A stretch of DNA of 44,566 nt from Helicobacter ailurogastricus (GCF_001282945.1 NZ_CDMG01000004.1:12057-56622); one strand, 5' to 3'; counted from the first letter of the stretch, positions 1 to 8,233 are shown. Notes: generated by a model from the letters alone, not told the origin. Made by a program: numbers and translations.

Positions 1-101
1 TTGAGCTTAAGGGGAGCTGAAAGATTGGGGGGTTAAAGAGAATTAAGCAAAAAACCTAGTCAAATTTAGTCTATTTGCCAAATAAAAGACCACCTATGTC
101 A

Positions 102-120
102 AAACCTAGAGTATAGGTTT
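102..120. repeat. 7-bp inverted repeat downstream of the carA operon
   Basis: AAACCTA (102-108) and TAGGTTT (114-120) form a perfect 7-bp inverted repeat around a 5-nt loop, just past the stop codon of the small minus-strand ORF that ends at 128. No clear T-run follows on the minus strand, so it is at best a weak terminator or mRNA 3'-end hairpin. The rest of 1-127 holds no gene that I can see. Confidence 0.35.
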
Positions 121-127
121 GTTGGGG

Positions 128-283
128 TTAAGAGTTGTTACCCCTAAGCAAGTCGTTAAGCCTGTCTATGTGGCTACCGAGTTGTTGCAATTCTTCGGTG
201 ATTTCCTCCAACTTTTGCTCCACTTTAGACAACCCGTTTTCCACTTCATCAACGAGATCACCAACATTGCTGTAATTATCCAT
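128..283 (-). CDS. small coiled-coil hypothetical protein
   Basis: This is a 51-residue ORF starting at the ATG at 283 (MDNYSNVGD). A longer reading from 325 has no better start. The ATG overlaps the carA stop by 8 bp, and an AAGG lies about 10 nt upstream, which suggests translation coupled to carA. Residues about 8-45 are acidic and heptad-like (repeated VE, L, E, I, L), so a single amphipathic helix or coiled coil is likely, with no membrane segment or cysteine. I do not recognise the family. The operon position is seen directly; a function cannot be inferred. Confidence 0.5.
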   Translation of the reverse strand: MDNYSNVGDLVDEVENGLSKVEQKLEEITEELQQLGSHIDRLNDLLRGNNS

Positions 284-1409
284 GGCACACCAACCTTTTA
301 AATTCTTCGAAGATATACAACCCATCGTGAGGGCCGGGGCTGGCCTCAGGATGGTGTTGGACAGAGAGAATGGGGGCGTTTTTGTAGCGCACGCCCTCGA
401 TTGTGTGATCGAATAAATTCTTATGCGTGATCGTCGCCACTTTGGCGATGCTCTCAGGCACGCAATAATTGTGGTTTTGTGCGCTCACTTCGATCCGCCT
501 AGTTTGCAGATTTAACACTGGGTGGTTGCTCCCGTGGTGCCCAAATTTGAGTTTATAAGTGGGGTAGCCGTGCGCGATGCTTAAGAGCTGATGCCCTAGA
601 CAAATGCCAAGCATGGGGATTTGTTCTTGGATTAAAAGGCCGATTTCGTGGATCACGCTTTTTAAGCGGAGGGGATCGCCCGGACCATTGGAGAGGAGCA
701 CGCCAGCGATTTCACCCTTTTTATAGCTTTCAATCAAAGTTTGCGCCTTGGTGTCGTGGGCAAAACAAAGGGGCCTTAAGCCCACTTGGGCTAAGTTGTT
801 TAAAATGTTATTTTTCACGCCCAAATCTAAGACCCCAATGGTGCTTGTGAGCGTGGGGGTTTGGTAGTTTAAGGCGTTAAAGTCGAACACGCCATGCGCG
901 TGGGTAGCAGCGCGGTTAAAGGGCGGGATGAGATACTGCTCTGAAATGCCGCTAGAGACCTGCAATAATTTTTGCAACTCTTGCTTGTCTAGCCCATCGG
1001 TGGAGACCACCACGCCCATCGCCCCCTCATCTCTTAACATCCCCACTAAAGCCCTCGTGTCCAAGCCACTCACCCCCAAAACTCCGTGTTGTTGCAAAAA
1101 CGCGCTTAAAGGCTGTTTGGCTCTAAAATTAGAGTAGCGGCTGGGGGTGTGGCGCACTAGAATGCCCGCACAAAAGCTACTTGGTGACTCCCTATCTTGC
1201 TCATTCACGCCCACGACGCCGACCTCTGGCGCGCTAAAGACCACAAATTGCCCCCGATAGCTCGGGTCGCTGATGACCTCTTCATACCCACTCATCGCCG
1301 TGTTAAACACCGCCTCGCCGATGACAACCCCCCTAGCTCCAAAACTCTGCGCTTCTAGGAACAAGCCGTTTTCAAAATAAAGCGTGGCTTTATTGAGCGT
1401 AGCTCTCAT
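276..1409 (-). CDS. carA: carbamoyl-phosphate synthase small subunit (glutaminase)
   Basis: CarA hydrolyses glutamine and channels ammonia to CarB, which makes carbamoyl phosphate for pyrimidines and arginine. The 377 residues match the family length. Residues about 1-135 are the CPSase small-chain domain, with the family segments TAMSGYEEVISDPSY and SGLDTRALV. Residues about 190-372 are a class I glutamine amidotransferase domain with nucleophile Cys270 in MLGICLGHQL and the His/Glu part of the triad in HHPEASPG. The start overlaps the DUF507 gene stop by 4 bp (ATGA), so the two are coupled. No carB is in the window. H. pylori also places carA after this DUF507 gene (HP1236-HP1237, from memory). 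The amidotransferase nucleophile and histidine are intact. Confidence 0.97.
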   Translation of the reverse strand: MRATLNKATLYFENGLFLEAQSFGARGVVIGEAVFNTAMSGYEEVISDPSYRGQFVVFSAPEVGVVGVNEQDRESPSSFCAGILVRHTPSRYSNFRAKQPLSAFLQQHGVLGVSGLDTRALVGMLRDEGAMGVVVSTDGLDKQELQKLLQVSSGISEQYLIPPFNRAATHAHGVFDFNALNYQTPTLTSTIGVLDLGVKNNILNNLAQVGLRPLCFAHDTKAQTLIESYKKGEIAGVLLSNGPGDPLRLKSVIHEIGLLIQEQIPMLGICLGHQLLSIAHGYPTYKLKFGHHGSNHPVLNLQTRRIEVSAQNHNYCVPESIAKVATITHKNLFDHTIEGVRYKNAPILSVQHHPEASPGPHDGLYIFEEFKRLVCHG

Positions 1410-1957
1410 AAGAAGCCCTTGCGTCTTAACTCATCTTCATACATGCGCTCAAAGACTAGCTCGTATTCATCACTGCCTACGGGCAAGCGGCGTTTGTAGT
1501 GTTTGATCTTTTCGCTCACCTCTGTTTCCACGCTCTCATAGAGTTTGGCGTAGGTGTCGATGGACTTAAAAATCACATTGCGGATTCGATTCTCAGACAC
1601 GGAAAACATGATCAAATCCTCGTCTAAGATTTTCTCTAAAATCTTATGGGAGAGCACATTACAGCGGTCTTCCCAACCCAAGACAAACCCCCTTTCAAGG
1701 GCGATCTGTTTTTTGATGTTCCAAAAGAGTTGCCTTTCATCCATGCGCATAAATTCTATCTGATCTAGGTTTTCCTCAAGTAAATCGCGCACGCGGTTGT
1801 CAATAGAGCTTTCTTGGCTGACATGCTCTTGCAACACGGCTTGCGCGATTTGGGTGAGTGTTTCTAAAGACCCCTTCAACTCCAAAAGAGGGGATCGGAC
1901 CAAATCTTGGGTGATTTTACTCACGATATAGCGGACATGGTTAGCTTTTAATCTCAT
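1406..1957 (-). CDS. DUF507 family protein
   Basis: This 183-residue, highly charged, mostly helical cytoplasmic protein matches the DUF507 family, which is common in epsilonproteobacteria and Aquificae and has no established function. The start MRLKANHVRYI and the ending YEDELRRKGFL are typical, and the family length is about 180. There is no signal peptide or membrane segment. It is the first gene of a DUF507-carA-small ORF operon. The ATG at 1957 lies about 25 nt from the start site predicted by the extended -10 box at 1989-1997. Family membership is recognised from sequence; any role in carbamoyl phosphate synthesis would be inference from position only. Confidence 0.85.
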   Translation of the reverse strand: MRLKANHVRYIVSKITQDLVRSPLLELKGSLETLTQIAQAVLQEHVSQESSIDNRVRDLLEENLDQIEFMRMDERQLFWNIKKQIALERGFVLGWEDRCNVLSHKILEKILDEDLIMFSVSENRIRNVIFKSIDTYAKLYESVETEVSEKIKHYKRRLPVGSDEYELVFERMYEDELRRKGFL

Positions 1958-1988
1958 CTTCTACCCTAGCTTGTTAAGGTTAAGCCCT

Positions 1989-1997
1989 ATTCTAACA
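1989..1997 (-). promoter_or_regulatory. extended -10 promoter of the DUF507-carA operon
   Basis: The minus strand reads TGTTAGAAT (TGn-TAGAAT), a good extended -10 box of the Helicobacter vegetative sigma type. The predicted transcription start is near 1982, about 25 nt before the ATG at 1957. Confidence 0.5.
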
Positions 1998-2053
1998 TAA
2001 TCTAAAGTAAAGGGCTAAAAGATGCGGGCTGTAAAGGATTGGCTAGCTTTCTT

Positions 2054-2072
2054 AAAAGCTCGATTAGCTTTT
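2054..2072. repeat. palindrome in the dsbI promoter region
   Basis: AAAAGCT (2054-2060), a 5-nt spacer and AGCTTTT (2066-2072) form a perfect 7+7 inverted repeat. It ends 3 nt before the extended -10 box at 2076-2084, so it would cover roughly -37 to -19 of the dsbI promoter. That position fits an operator for a dimeric repressor. A terminator hairpin is less likely because no gene runs into it on the plus strand. Confidence 0.4.
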
Positions 2073-2075
2073 ATG

Positions 2076-2084
2076 TGTTAAAAT
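2076..2084 (+). promoter_or_regulatory. extended -10 promoter of dsbI
   Basis: TGTTAAAAT fits an extended -10 box. The predicted start is near 2091, giving a short leader that contains the TTGAGG ribosome binding site before the ATG at 2109. Confidence 0.5.
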
Positions 2085-2108
2085 TCGGCCTTTAATTTGA
2101 GGGTTTGC

Positions 2109-3803
2109 ATGCAGGCACAGCGGTTTTACTTCCTTTTTTCTCTTGCAATCATCGCCATCATTGCGTTGCCTGTGGGGATTGCTAATCTCATTTTGGGCTT
2201 CATTTACCACGACTCGCCTTGCATTCAATGCTGGGGCGAACGCCAAAGCATGGTCTATATCGCTTTGGGGGGGCTATTTATCGTGCGCTACGGATTAAAG
2301 CCCAAATACATCGCCATGTTGGTGCTGGTGGTGTGTGGGGGGCTTTATCAGAGTTTTTATCACTTAGGCAACCACGCCCTAGAAGATGTTGGGCAGGGCT
2401 TTGCTCTAGCGATTTTTGGCCTACACACGCAATTTTGGGCGGAGCTTGTGTTTTGGGCAACTTTGTTGGTGCTAGGGCTTTTGCTGTTTAAAGCCCCCGG
2501 CTTTGAGTCTCAGAATCTACGCAAACTCACCCGCTCTAATCTTTGGGCTTTTGGGATTTTTAGCGCTCTCGTGGCTTCAAACATGGTGCAGGCCTTTATC
2601 TCCACAGGGCCCTTTCCCTATTTAGGGCATGGCGACCCGATCCGCTTTTCATGGCGCATGGCAGAAAATATTTGGAGCACAAGCAATTGGGGGCATATGG
2701 GCTTTCCTAGAAGGCTAGGCAAGCGTGTAGTTGATGGGCCTATTTTAGCTGATAGCTCTTATCAGTGGGAGAGCGATTATCGCAAAGCCCCCCTTGACAT
2801 CCACAAAAGCCTAACGCTGCTACAAACCCAAGTAAGCCCGCTAAAATTAAACGCCCCCATCAGCGATTTAAACTTTTTGGCCTTTAAAGAAACCCCTAAA
2901 ACCCCCAAACTTAGCTTGCTGCAAACCATCGATGCCGACATTTTTGGCAAATACACCGATGGGTGCGCCCCTGCACTAAAACCCCCGCCCTACACCTTTT
3001 CGCCCGAAACTTTTGCGGGCAACAATGCCCTTTTAAAGAACACCTTTTTGATCGCCACGCAAAAAGAGGGGCTGTATGTGGTCGATGAAAAGTTGCAAAA
3101 AATCCTAGCCCACTTGGTGCTAGACAAGCACTACTCGGTAACCGTGGAACATTTCGTGGGGGCCAACATGGTCGGCAACACGATTCGTCTCATGGGGACA
3201 AATAAAAGCAGTGTAGATGTGGCTTACAACCCCAAAGCCCACAACAACTTTGCCAACTTCCTAGAAGGGGCGCACCACTTTGACGAGATTGGACGTAGCC
3301 GCCTGCGCACCAGCCGGGCTTCAACCTACTATGTCCTGAGCGCAAGAAGCGATGGCACGCACACTTACATGCTCACGGTGCCTAATAAGTACCATAAACA
3401 ACTCATCTTAGTGGGCATGCTCGATCAAGATTTGGGCTTGAGCTCTGAGGCAGTGTTGCGCCCCTTAAAAAACAACCCCCTTAAAAAAGGGCGCTCTTTA
3501 GGCGAGTTTTATATCACGGGGCTGGCCTTTTATCAAGGGCGGCTCTTTGCTCTAAGCAAGGCCTACAACGCCCTTTTAGTCATCAACCCCTACGATGCGA
3601 CCATCATTGATGCCTACGGCTTACCCCCTAGCGTGAAAAACCCGACCGCCTTAACCTTTATCAACAACGCCTTGATTGTAAGCGGTTACGCCGACAAGCA
3701 CGACATTTTTTACACGCTCGACATTTCTAATCTGTCGTTAGAATTGCCCCCGGCTGAAAAGCCCACCCTCAAAGCACCCATTTTACAAACGCATGGTTGC
3801 TAA
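2109..3803 (+). CDS. dsbI: DsbI: DsbB-like disulfide oxidase with a large C-terminal domain
   Basis: This inner-membrane protein is expected to reoxidise a periplasmic thiol oxidase and pass electrons to quinone. Residues 1-170 carry about five membrane helices. The DsbB-type redox pair CIQCW sits after helix 1, between HDSP and GERQ. The remaining ~390 residues look periplasmic and beta-rich, as in the beta-propeller extension of H. pylori HP0595 and Campylobacter DsbI. DsbB's second loop cysteine pair is not evident; two isolated later cysteines (DGCAP and the C-terminal HGC) could substitute. The ATG at 2109 is preferred to TTG at 2097 because TTGAGG lies 6 nt upstream of it. The small dba gene that precedes dsbI in Campylobacter is absent. 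The 3' end overlaps the convergent DUF493 gene by 35 bp. Confidence 0.88.
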   Translation: MQAQRFYFLFSLAIIAIIALPVGIANLILGFIYHDSPCIQCWGERQSMVYIALGGLFIVRYGLKPKYIAMLVLVVCGGLYQSFYHLGNHALEDVGQGFALAIFGLHTQFWAELVFWATLLVLGLLLFKAPGFESQNLRKLTRSNLWAFGIFSALVASNMVQAFISTGPFPYLGHGDPIRFSWRMAENIWSTSNWGHMGFPRRLGKRVVDGPILADSSYQWESDYRKAPLDIHKSLTLLQTQVSPLKLNAPISDLNFLAFKETPKTPKLSLLQTIDADIFGKYTDGCAPALKPPPYTFSPETFAGNNALLKNTFLIATQKEGLYVVDEKLQKILAHLVLDKHYSVTVEHFVGANMVGNTIRLMGTNKSSVDVAYNPKAHNNFANFLEGAHHFDEIGRSRLRTSRASTYYVLSARSDGTHTYMLTVPNKYHKQLILVGMLDQDLGLSSEAVLRPLKNNPLKKGRSLGEFYITGLAFYQGRLFALSKAYNALLVINPYDATIIDAYGLPPSVKNPTALTFINNALIVSGYADKHDIFYTLDISNLSLELPPAEKPTLKAPILQTHGC

Positions 3804-4020
3804 GTTTCTCAAAGAGTGCATACCTCTCTTGCTCACTAGCCACCACTAGCGAGAGTTGCAGGCTCGTGTATTTGCCCTGCGCACTCTTGTTTTTCACGCA
3901 CACTTGGTATTTCAAGGGCACAAGCAGGCTAGGCAGTTGCTCTAGGAGTTCTTGGGGTTTGTCTGTGATTAAGCGGTACTCCCACAAACATGGGTAGCTG
4001 ATTGTGTTTTTAGAATCCAT
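3769..4020 (-). CDS. DUF493 (YbeD-like) family protein
   Basis: This 83-residue protein resembles H. pylori HP0495 and E. coli YbeD, small alpha/beta ferredoxin-like proteins of unknown, possibly regulatory, function. Visible family features are the ordered PCLWEYRLIT strand, the KYTSLQLSLVV strand and the helix EQERYALFEKLSNH. There is no membrane segment. A GGAG precedes the ATG inside the upstream ybgC gene, and the two genes overlap by 11 bp, so they are co-transcribed. Its 3' end runs 35 bp into dsbI on the opposite strand. The neighbourhood is that of HP0495-HP0496 in H. pylori. Confidence 0.82.
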   Translation of the reverse strand: MDSKNTISYPCLWEYRLITDKPQELLEQLPSLLVPLKYQVCVKNKSAQGKYTSLQLSLVVASEQERYALFEKLSNHAFVKWVL

Positions 4021-4384
4021 GCAAAATCTCCAAAAAATTTTGGGGGATTGGGGAGGGCTTATTTTTCACTAAATCGATGAAAGCCAATTTAATGTACATG
4101 CGAAAGAGAAGTTGCTCTTGTCTAAAAATCTCTTGCTTTAAATCTAAACTCACTTTTTTAAGCTCTAAAATTTGGGTTTTCACTTGCAAACAATCGCCCA
4201 AAAACGCGGGGGCGATGAACTCGGCTTGTAAGTTTTTAATCACAAAACGGCCTAGGCCATTTTGTGGGGTTGTCCCAGCCTTAAAAAACACTTCACTTCT
4301 AGCCCGCTCGCAAAACTTTAAGTAGTTGCTGTGATAGACCAACCCTGTGCTGTCTGTGTCTTCATAATAAACCCGAAATTGCAT
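4010..4384 (-). CDS. ybgC: YbgC-type acyl-CoA thioesterase
   Basis: This 124-residue hotdog-fold thioesterase hydrolyses acyl-CoA in the cytoplasm. The H. pylori homologue HP0496 has been characterised as such. The family signature is at the N-terminus: YYEDTDSTGLVYHSNYLKFCERAR, written here in parts as YYEDTDSTG, VYHSNYL and ERARSE, with the catalytic Asp in DTD. The length is normal for the family. AAAAGGGAG precedes the ATG at 4384. It is the first gene of a two-gene minus-strand unit with the DUF493 gene and is divergent from the symporter operon. A role in phospholipid metabolism is inference. Confidence 0.93.
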   Translation of the reverse strand: MQFRVYYEDTDSTGLVYHSNYLKFCERARSEVFFKAGTTPQNGLGRFVIKNLQAEFIAPAFLGDCLQVKTQILELKKVSLDLKQEIFRQEQLLFRMYIKLAFIDLVKNKPSPIPQNFLEILHGF

Positions 4385-4453
4385 ATTCTCCCTTTTAAAA
4401 ACCTAAACCAGGCCATGCATTTGTAACGCTATGGCAAACCTTTACCCTATTCA

Positions 4454-4462
4454 TGCTATTAT
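4454..4462 (+). promoter_or_regulatory. extended -10 promoter of the symporter-pldA operon
   Basis: TGCTATTAT is a TGn-TATTAT extended -10 box, 39 nt before the GTG start at 4502, with AAGGAG just before that start. Confidence 0.5.
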
Positions 4463-4501
4463 ATCGATTTTTCTTTTCCAATTTTAGCCAAGGAGAAAAC
4501 G

Positions 4502-5830
4502 GTGAATAACTTTTCAAAGTTAGGCTTTATCCTAGCAGCTTTGGGCAGCTCGATAGGTTTAGGGCATATTTGGCGTTTCCCCTATATGGCTGGTACAAGT
4601 GGAGGGGGCGGGTTTGTACTCTTGTTCTTGGTGCTTGCTCTCACTGTGGGGCTGGCCATGCTCATCGCCGAAATGGTGATTGGCCAAAGTACGCAAACCG
4701 ATGTCGCCTCGGCTTTTGAGCAACTTAGCCCCCAAAGATCCAAAAAATGGAAATGTGCAGGACTTGTACTCTTTACGGGTCCTCTCATTTTGTCTTTTTA
4801 TGCGATTGTCTTAGGCTGGGTGTTTTGCTATTTGGTGGGAGTGAGTTTTAGCCTGCCCGCTGACATACACGCCTCTAAGCAAATTTTATTGGATTTAGAA
4901 AACTCTTTAGGCAAACAAATTGCGGGTTTGAGTGTGACGCTCTTTCTCACCGCTTGGATTGTCTCAAGGGGGGTTAGAGATGGGATTGAAAAATTAAACT
5001 TCGTTTTAATGCCCTTGCTTTTCATCATCTTTTTTGGCCTGCTTTTTTATGCGAGCACACAACCCTCTTTTAAGCAAGCCGTTAATTTTATGTTTGGGGT
5101 GCGCTTGGCTGACATCAACCACAAGGTTCTTATGAATGCCTTAGGGCAGGTTTTCTTTGCCTTAAGCATTGGCATTGGCATCAACATCTCCTATGCCTCT
5201 TCGACTGATCCTAAGCAAAATCTCTTGCAGAGCGCATTTTGGGTGGTCGTGCCCGGGATTGTAATCTCCCTTGTGGCGGGCTTGATGATTTTTACTTTTG
5301 TGTTTGAGTATGGCGATAGCCCCACTGAAGGGGCAGGGCTCATCTTTGTGTCCTTGCCCGTGGTCTTTTATAAAATGGGCTGGATAGGGAGTGTGGTTTT
5401 TATTCTATTCTTGTGCGCTTTGGCCTTTGCAGGGATCACCTCCACCATCGCGCTCTTAGAGCCGCCCGTGCAGTATCTCATCGATCACGACTACTCCCGC
5501 CCTAAGGCGACTTGGCTCACGACTTTAGCCATCTACATTTTGGGCGTGATTCTTGTTTTTTCTCTGAATAAAATCTACAAGCCCCATTTAAGTATCTTCC
5601 ATAGGAACTTGTTTGATTTGGCAGATTTTTTCACCACATCGGTTTTAATGCCTCTGGGTGGGTTGGTGTCTGTGCTCTTTGTGGGTTGGGTCATTGACAG
5701 GGAAAAGTTGCACCAAATCACCTCCCACTTCTTAAGCGATGGCCTTTTTGCCTTTTGGCTCTTTTTAGTAAGGTTCATCGCCCCCTTAGTGATTTTAGTG
5801 ATTTGGGCGGTGAAGATCATGCAAGGGTAG
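4502..5830 (+). CDS. SNF-family Na+-dependent amino-acid symporter (first copy)
   Basis: This 442-residue inner-membrane protein of the neurotransmitter:sodium symporter (LeuT-fold) family is predicted to import an amino acid with Na+. About 11-12 hydrophobic helices span the protein. Helix 1 carries the family pattern GSSIGLGHIWRFPYMAG with the unwound, Gly-rich substrate/Na+ site, and helix 6 region SIGIGINISYAS is also typical. The start is GTG at 4502 behind AAGGAGAAAAC. It is the first gene of a three-gene unit with a paralogous symporter and pldA, the same order as HP0497-HP0499. The substrate cannot be read from sequence. Confidence 0.93.
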   Translation: MNNFSKLGFILAALGSSIGLGHIWRFPYMAGTSGGGGFVLLFLVLALTVGLAMLIAEMVIGQSTQTDVASAFEQLSPQRSKKWKCAGLVLFTGPLILSFYAIVLGWVFCYLVGVSFSLPADIHASKQILLDLENSLGKQIAGLSVTLFLTAWIVSRGVRDGIEKLNFVLMPLLFIIFFGLLFYASTQPSFKQAVNFMFGVRLADINHKVLMNALGQVFFALSIGIGINISYASSTDPKQNLLQSAFWVVVPGIVISLVAGLMIFTFVFEYGDSPTEGAGLIFVSLPVVFYKMGWIGSVVFILFLCALAFAGITSTIALLEPPVQYLIDHDYSRPKATWLTTLAIYILGVILVFSLNKIYKPHLSIFHRNLFDLADFFTTSVLMPLGGLVSVLFVGWVIDREKLHQITSHFLSDGLFAFWLFLVRFIAPLVILVIWAVKIMQG

Positions 5831-5832
5831 AG

Positions 5833-7167
5833 ATGGGATTTTCTAAACTTGGCTTTATCCTAGCCACTCTGGGCAGCTCAATAGGCTTAGGCCACATTTG
5901 GCGTTTCCCCTATATGGCTGGCGAGCACGGCGGTGGGGCGTTTGTTTTGCTCTATTTGGGTTTAACTCTAACACTTGGTGTGGCGATGCTCTTGACAGAC
6001 ATGCTCATTGGCAATTTGGGGCGTAAAGACATGGTTTCTTGCTACCAACACCTAAACACGCGGCATAAAAAGCTTTGGAATTTGAGCGCGCTTTTCTTGC
6101 TGGGCGGTCCCATCATTTTGTCTTTTTACACCGTGGTTTTGGGTTGGGTGTTGTTCTATTTGATCAAGGTGAGTTTTGCTCTGCCCCCTTCGCTGAAAGC
6201 TTCCCAAGCCCTTTTTACACATTTAAGCTCAGAGGATTTATTTTGGCAGATTGTGGGCTTTAGTGTGTGGTTGTGGCTCACGGTGTGGATTGTATCGCGG
6301 GGAATTAAAGAGGGGATTGAGCGCCTGAGCCTGTGGCTGATGCCCTTGTTGTTTCTTGTATTCATTGGTTTGCTTTTTTATGCCATGAGCATGCCTAGTT
6401 TTTCTAAGGCTTGGCATTATATGTTTGCTTTTGACAGCTCTAAAATCACCCTTGGGGTCTTGATGGACGCTTTGGGGCAAATGTTTTTTTCTTTGAGTTT
6501 GGGCGTGGGTACCATCACCACTTACGCCGCTTTCACAAAGTCTAATGAAAACCTTTTAGGCAGCTCTTTATGGGTCGTGTTGCCCGGAATTGCCATTTCT
6601 TTAATCGCCGGGCTGATGATCTTTACCTTCATTTTTAAATTCCATGGCGAACCCTCTCAGGGTGTAGGGCTGGTGTTGATCTCCTTGCCCTTGGTTTTCC
6701 ACCAAATGGGTTTAGCCGGCTCTGTCGTGGCTGTTTTCTTTTTTCTAGCCTTGATTTTTGCGGGCATCACCTCCACGGTTTCGCTCTTAGAGCCCACTGT
6801 GCTTTATCTCACAAACCACTTCAAACATAGCCGCGTTAAGGCTTGTTACCTTGTGGGGTTTTTCACCTATCTTTTAGGCTTGTTGGTGATTTTATCCATG
6901 CATAAGGACTTTAGCCGGGCTTTAACCTTTTGGGGTAAGAATGTCTTTGATTGGGCAAATTGGAGCACTTCGGTGTTTTTAATGCCACTGGGGGGCTTGT
7001 TTTCTCTCATATTTTTGGGCTATTTCATGGATAAAAAGCGTATCTACAAGTCAAGCAAGCGCTTTTTAAGTCGGTTTTGGTTTTTGTTGTGGTTTTTCAG
7101 TGTGCGCTTTGTCGCGCCCGTAGCGGTACTTTTAATCCTCATCTTGCAGTTTAAGAAAAATGCGTAA
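5833..7167 (+). CDS. SNF-family Na+-dependent amino-acid symporter (second copy)
   Basis: This 444-residue paralogue of the preceding gene begins 2 nt after its stop. The ATG at 5833 (MGFSKLGFILATLGSS) aligns with the first copy's start, so the longer in-frame reading back to 5755 is not used. Helix 1 again reads GSSIGLGHIWRFPYMAG. The two copies differ most in the loops and the last helices, which suggests different substrates or a heteromeric pair. Eukaryotic and archaeal SNF members usually work as single polypeptides, so a required pair is only a possibility. It overlaps pldA by 8 bp. Confidence 0.93.
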   Translation: MGFSKLGFILATLGSSIGLGHIWRFPYMAGEHGGGAFVLLYLGLTLTLGVAMLLTDMLIGNLGRKDMVSCYQHLNTRHKKLWNLSALFLLGGPIILSFYTVVLGWVLFYLIKVSFALPPSLKASQALFTHLSSEDLFWQIVGFSVWLWLTVWIVSRGIKEGIERLSLWLMPLLFLVFIGLLFYAMSMPSFSKAWHYMFAFDSSKITLGVLMDALGQMFFSLSLGVGTITTYAAFTKSNENLLGSSLWVVLPGIAISLIAGLMIFTFIFKFHGEPSQGVGLVLISLPLVFHQMGLAGSVVAVFFFLALIFAGITSTVSLLEPTVLYLTNHFKHSRVKACYLVGFFTYLLGLLVILSMHKDFSRALTFWGKNVFDWANWSTSVFLMPLGGLFSLIFLGYFMDKKRIYKSSKRFLSRFWFLLWFFSVRFVAPVAVLLILILQFKKNA

Positions 7168-8233
7168 AATCTTTTTATTGCTCGGCTTGCTAGGCACGCT
7201 CAAGGCCGATAACCGCCTAAGCCCCGCACAGATCAACAACAAGGGCATCGCCACCACCACCTATCAAGATTTTTATAAACCTTGGTATTACGGCTTTAAA
7301 AACAGCTGGGAGGTTGCCCCTAGAAAGCCCAAAAAACACAATGTCTTTATAGACTTTGCTAAAAAATATTTAGACATCATGGAATATCGGGGGACTTATT
7401 TTTTGCCCATGTATTACAGCTTCACCCCCATTTACCAGTGGTACCACCCCGACATTAACCGCTACCAACCCGTGGATTTTAAATTCCAAATCAGCTTTAA
7501 AGTCCCCGTGATTCGCAATTTTCTTTACACAAGGGGGACACTCTATTTAGCCTACACCCAAACCAACTGGTTTCAAATTTACAACAACCCCCAAAGCGCG
7601 CCCATGCGCATGGTCAATTACATGCCCGAGCTCATCTATATATATCCGCTCAAAATCCCCTTTTTTACAGAGAAGTTGGGGAATTTTACGGAGTTTTGGA
7701 TCGGTTGGCAACACATTTCTAATGGCATCGGGGGTAGGCAGTGCTTCCAGCCCTATCGCGACGGCAATGCCCTTGGGCCCTTTCCTGGAACACCCGTTCA
7801 TATTACAGAAGAGAATAAGCAAGTCATTGTTCAGGCGGGGGGGCTTGATGGAGGGTGCCGCTCAGTGAGCGCCGGGCAGCGCCCTGTGTTTCACTTGGTG
7901 TGGCAAAAAGGCGGGCTTAAACTCAATGTTGCTTACTGGCCCTACATCCCCTACAACCAATCCAACCCCAATCTCATCGATTATATGGGCTATGGAAACG
8001 CTTGGCTTGAATACCGCCGGGGCCGCCACCACTTTGAAATGCGTATTTACGACCTTTTCACGCGCTATTGGGAGTTTAAGGATTGGCATGGGGCGATCCG
8101 CTTGGGCTACACCTTTAGGATCAATCGTTTCGTGGGGTTTTATATGCAGTATTTCAATGGCTACGGCGATGGACTCTACGAGTACGATGTCTTCTCTAAC
8201 CGCTTTGGGGTGGGTATCCGCCTCAACCCCTAG
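7160..8233 (+). CDS. pldA: outer-membrane phospholipase A
   Basis: PldA (OMPLA) hydrolyses outer-membrane phospholipids. In H. pylori it affects lysophospholipid content and acid tolerance. The 357 residues start with a short signal peptide (MRKIFLLLGLLGTLKAD), followed by alternating aromatic-rich beta strands of a 12-stranded barrel and a C-terminal strand ending near RFGVGIRLNP. The catalytic His-x-Ser pattern is visible in WQHISNGIGG, as in family members (His and Ser two apart, then NG). The gene overlaps the second symporter by 8 bp, so it is co-transcribed. Its 3' end overlaps the convergent dehydrogenase by 11 bp. A G7 run at 7837-7843 lies in frame. Confidence 0.93.
   Translation: MRKIFLLLGLLGTLKADNRLSPAQINNKGIATTTYQDFYKPWYYGFKNSWEVAPRKPKKHNVFIDFAKKYLDIMEYRGTYFLPMYYSFTPIYQWYHPDINRYQPVDFKFQISFKVPVIRNFLYTRGTLYLAYTQTNWFQIYNNPQSAPMRMVNYMPELIYIYPLKIPFFTEKLGNFTEFWIGWQHISNGIGGRQCFQPYRDGNALGPFPGTPVHITEENKQVIVQAGGLDGGCRSVSAGQRPVFHLVWQKGGLKLNVAYWPYIPYNQSNPNLIDYMGYGNAWLEYRRGRHHFEMRIYDLFTRYWEFKDWHGAIRLGYTFRINRFVGFYMQYFNGYGDGLYEYDVFSNRFGVGIRLNP

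Noticed and set aside
3769-3803. dsbI/DUF493 overlap as an annotation error
   Set aside because: Both frames carry family-like sequence to their stops, so the overlap appears real.
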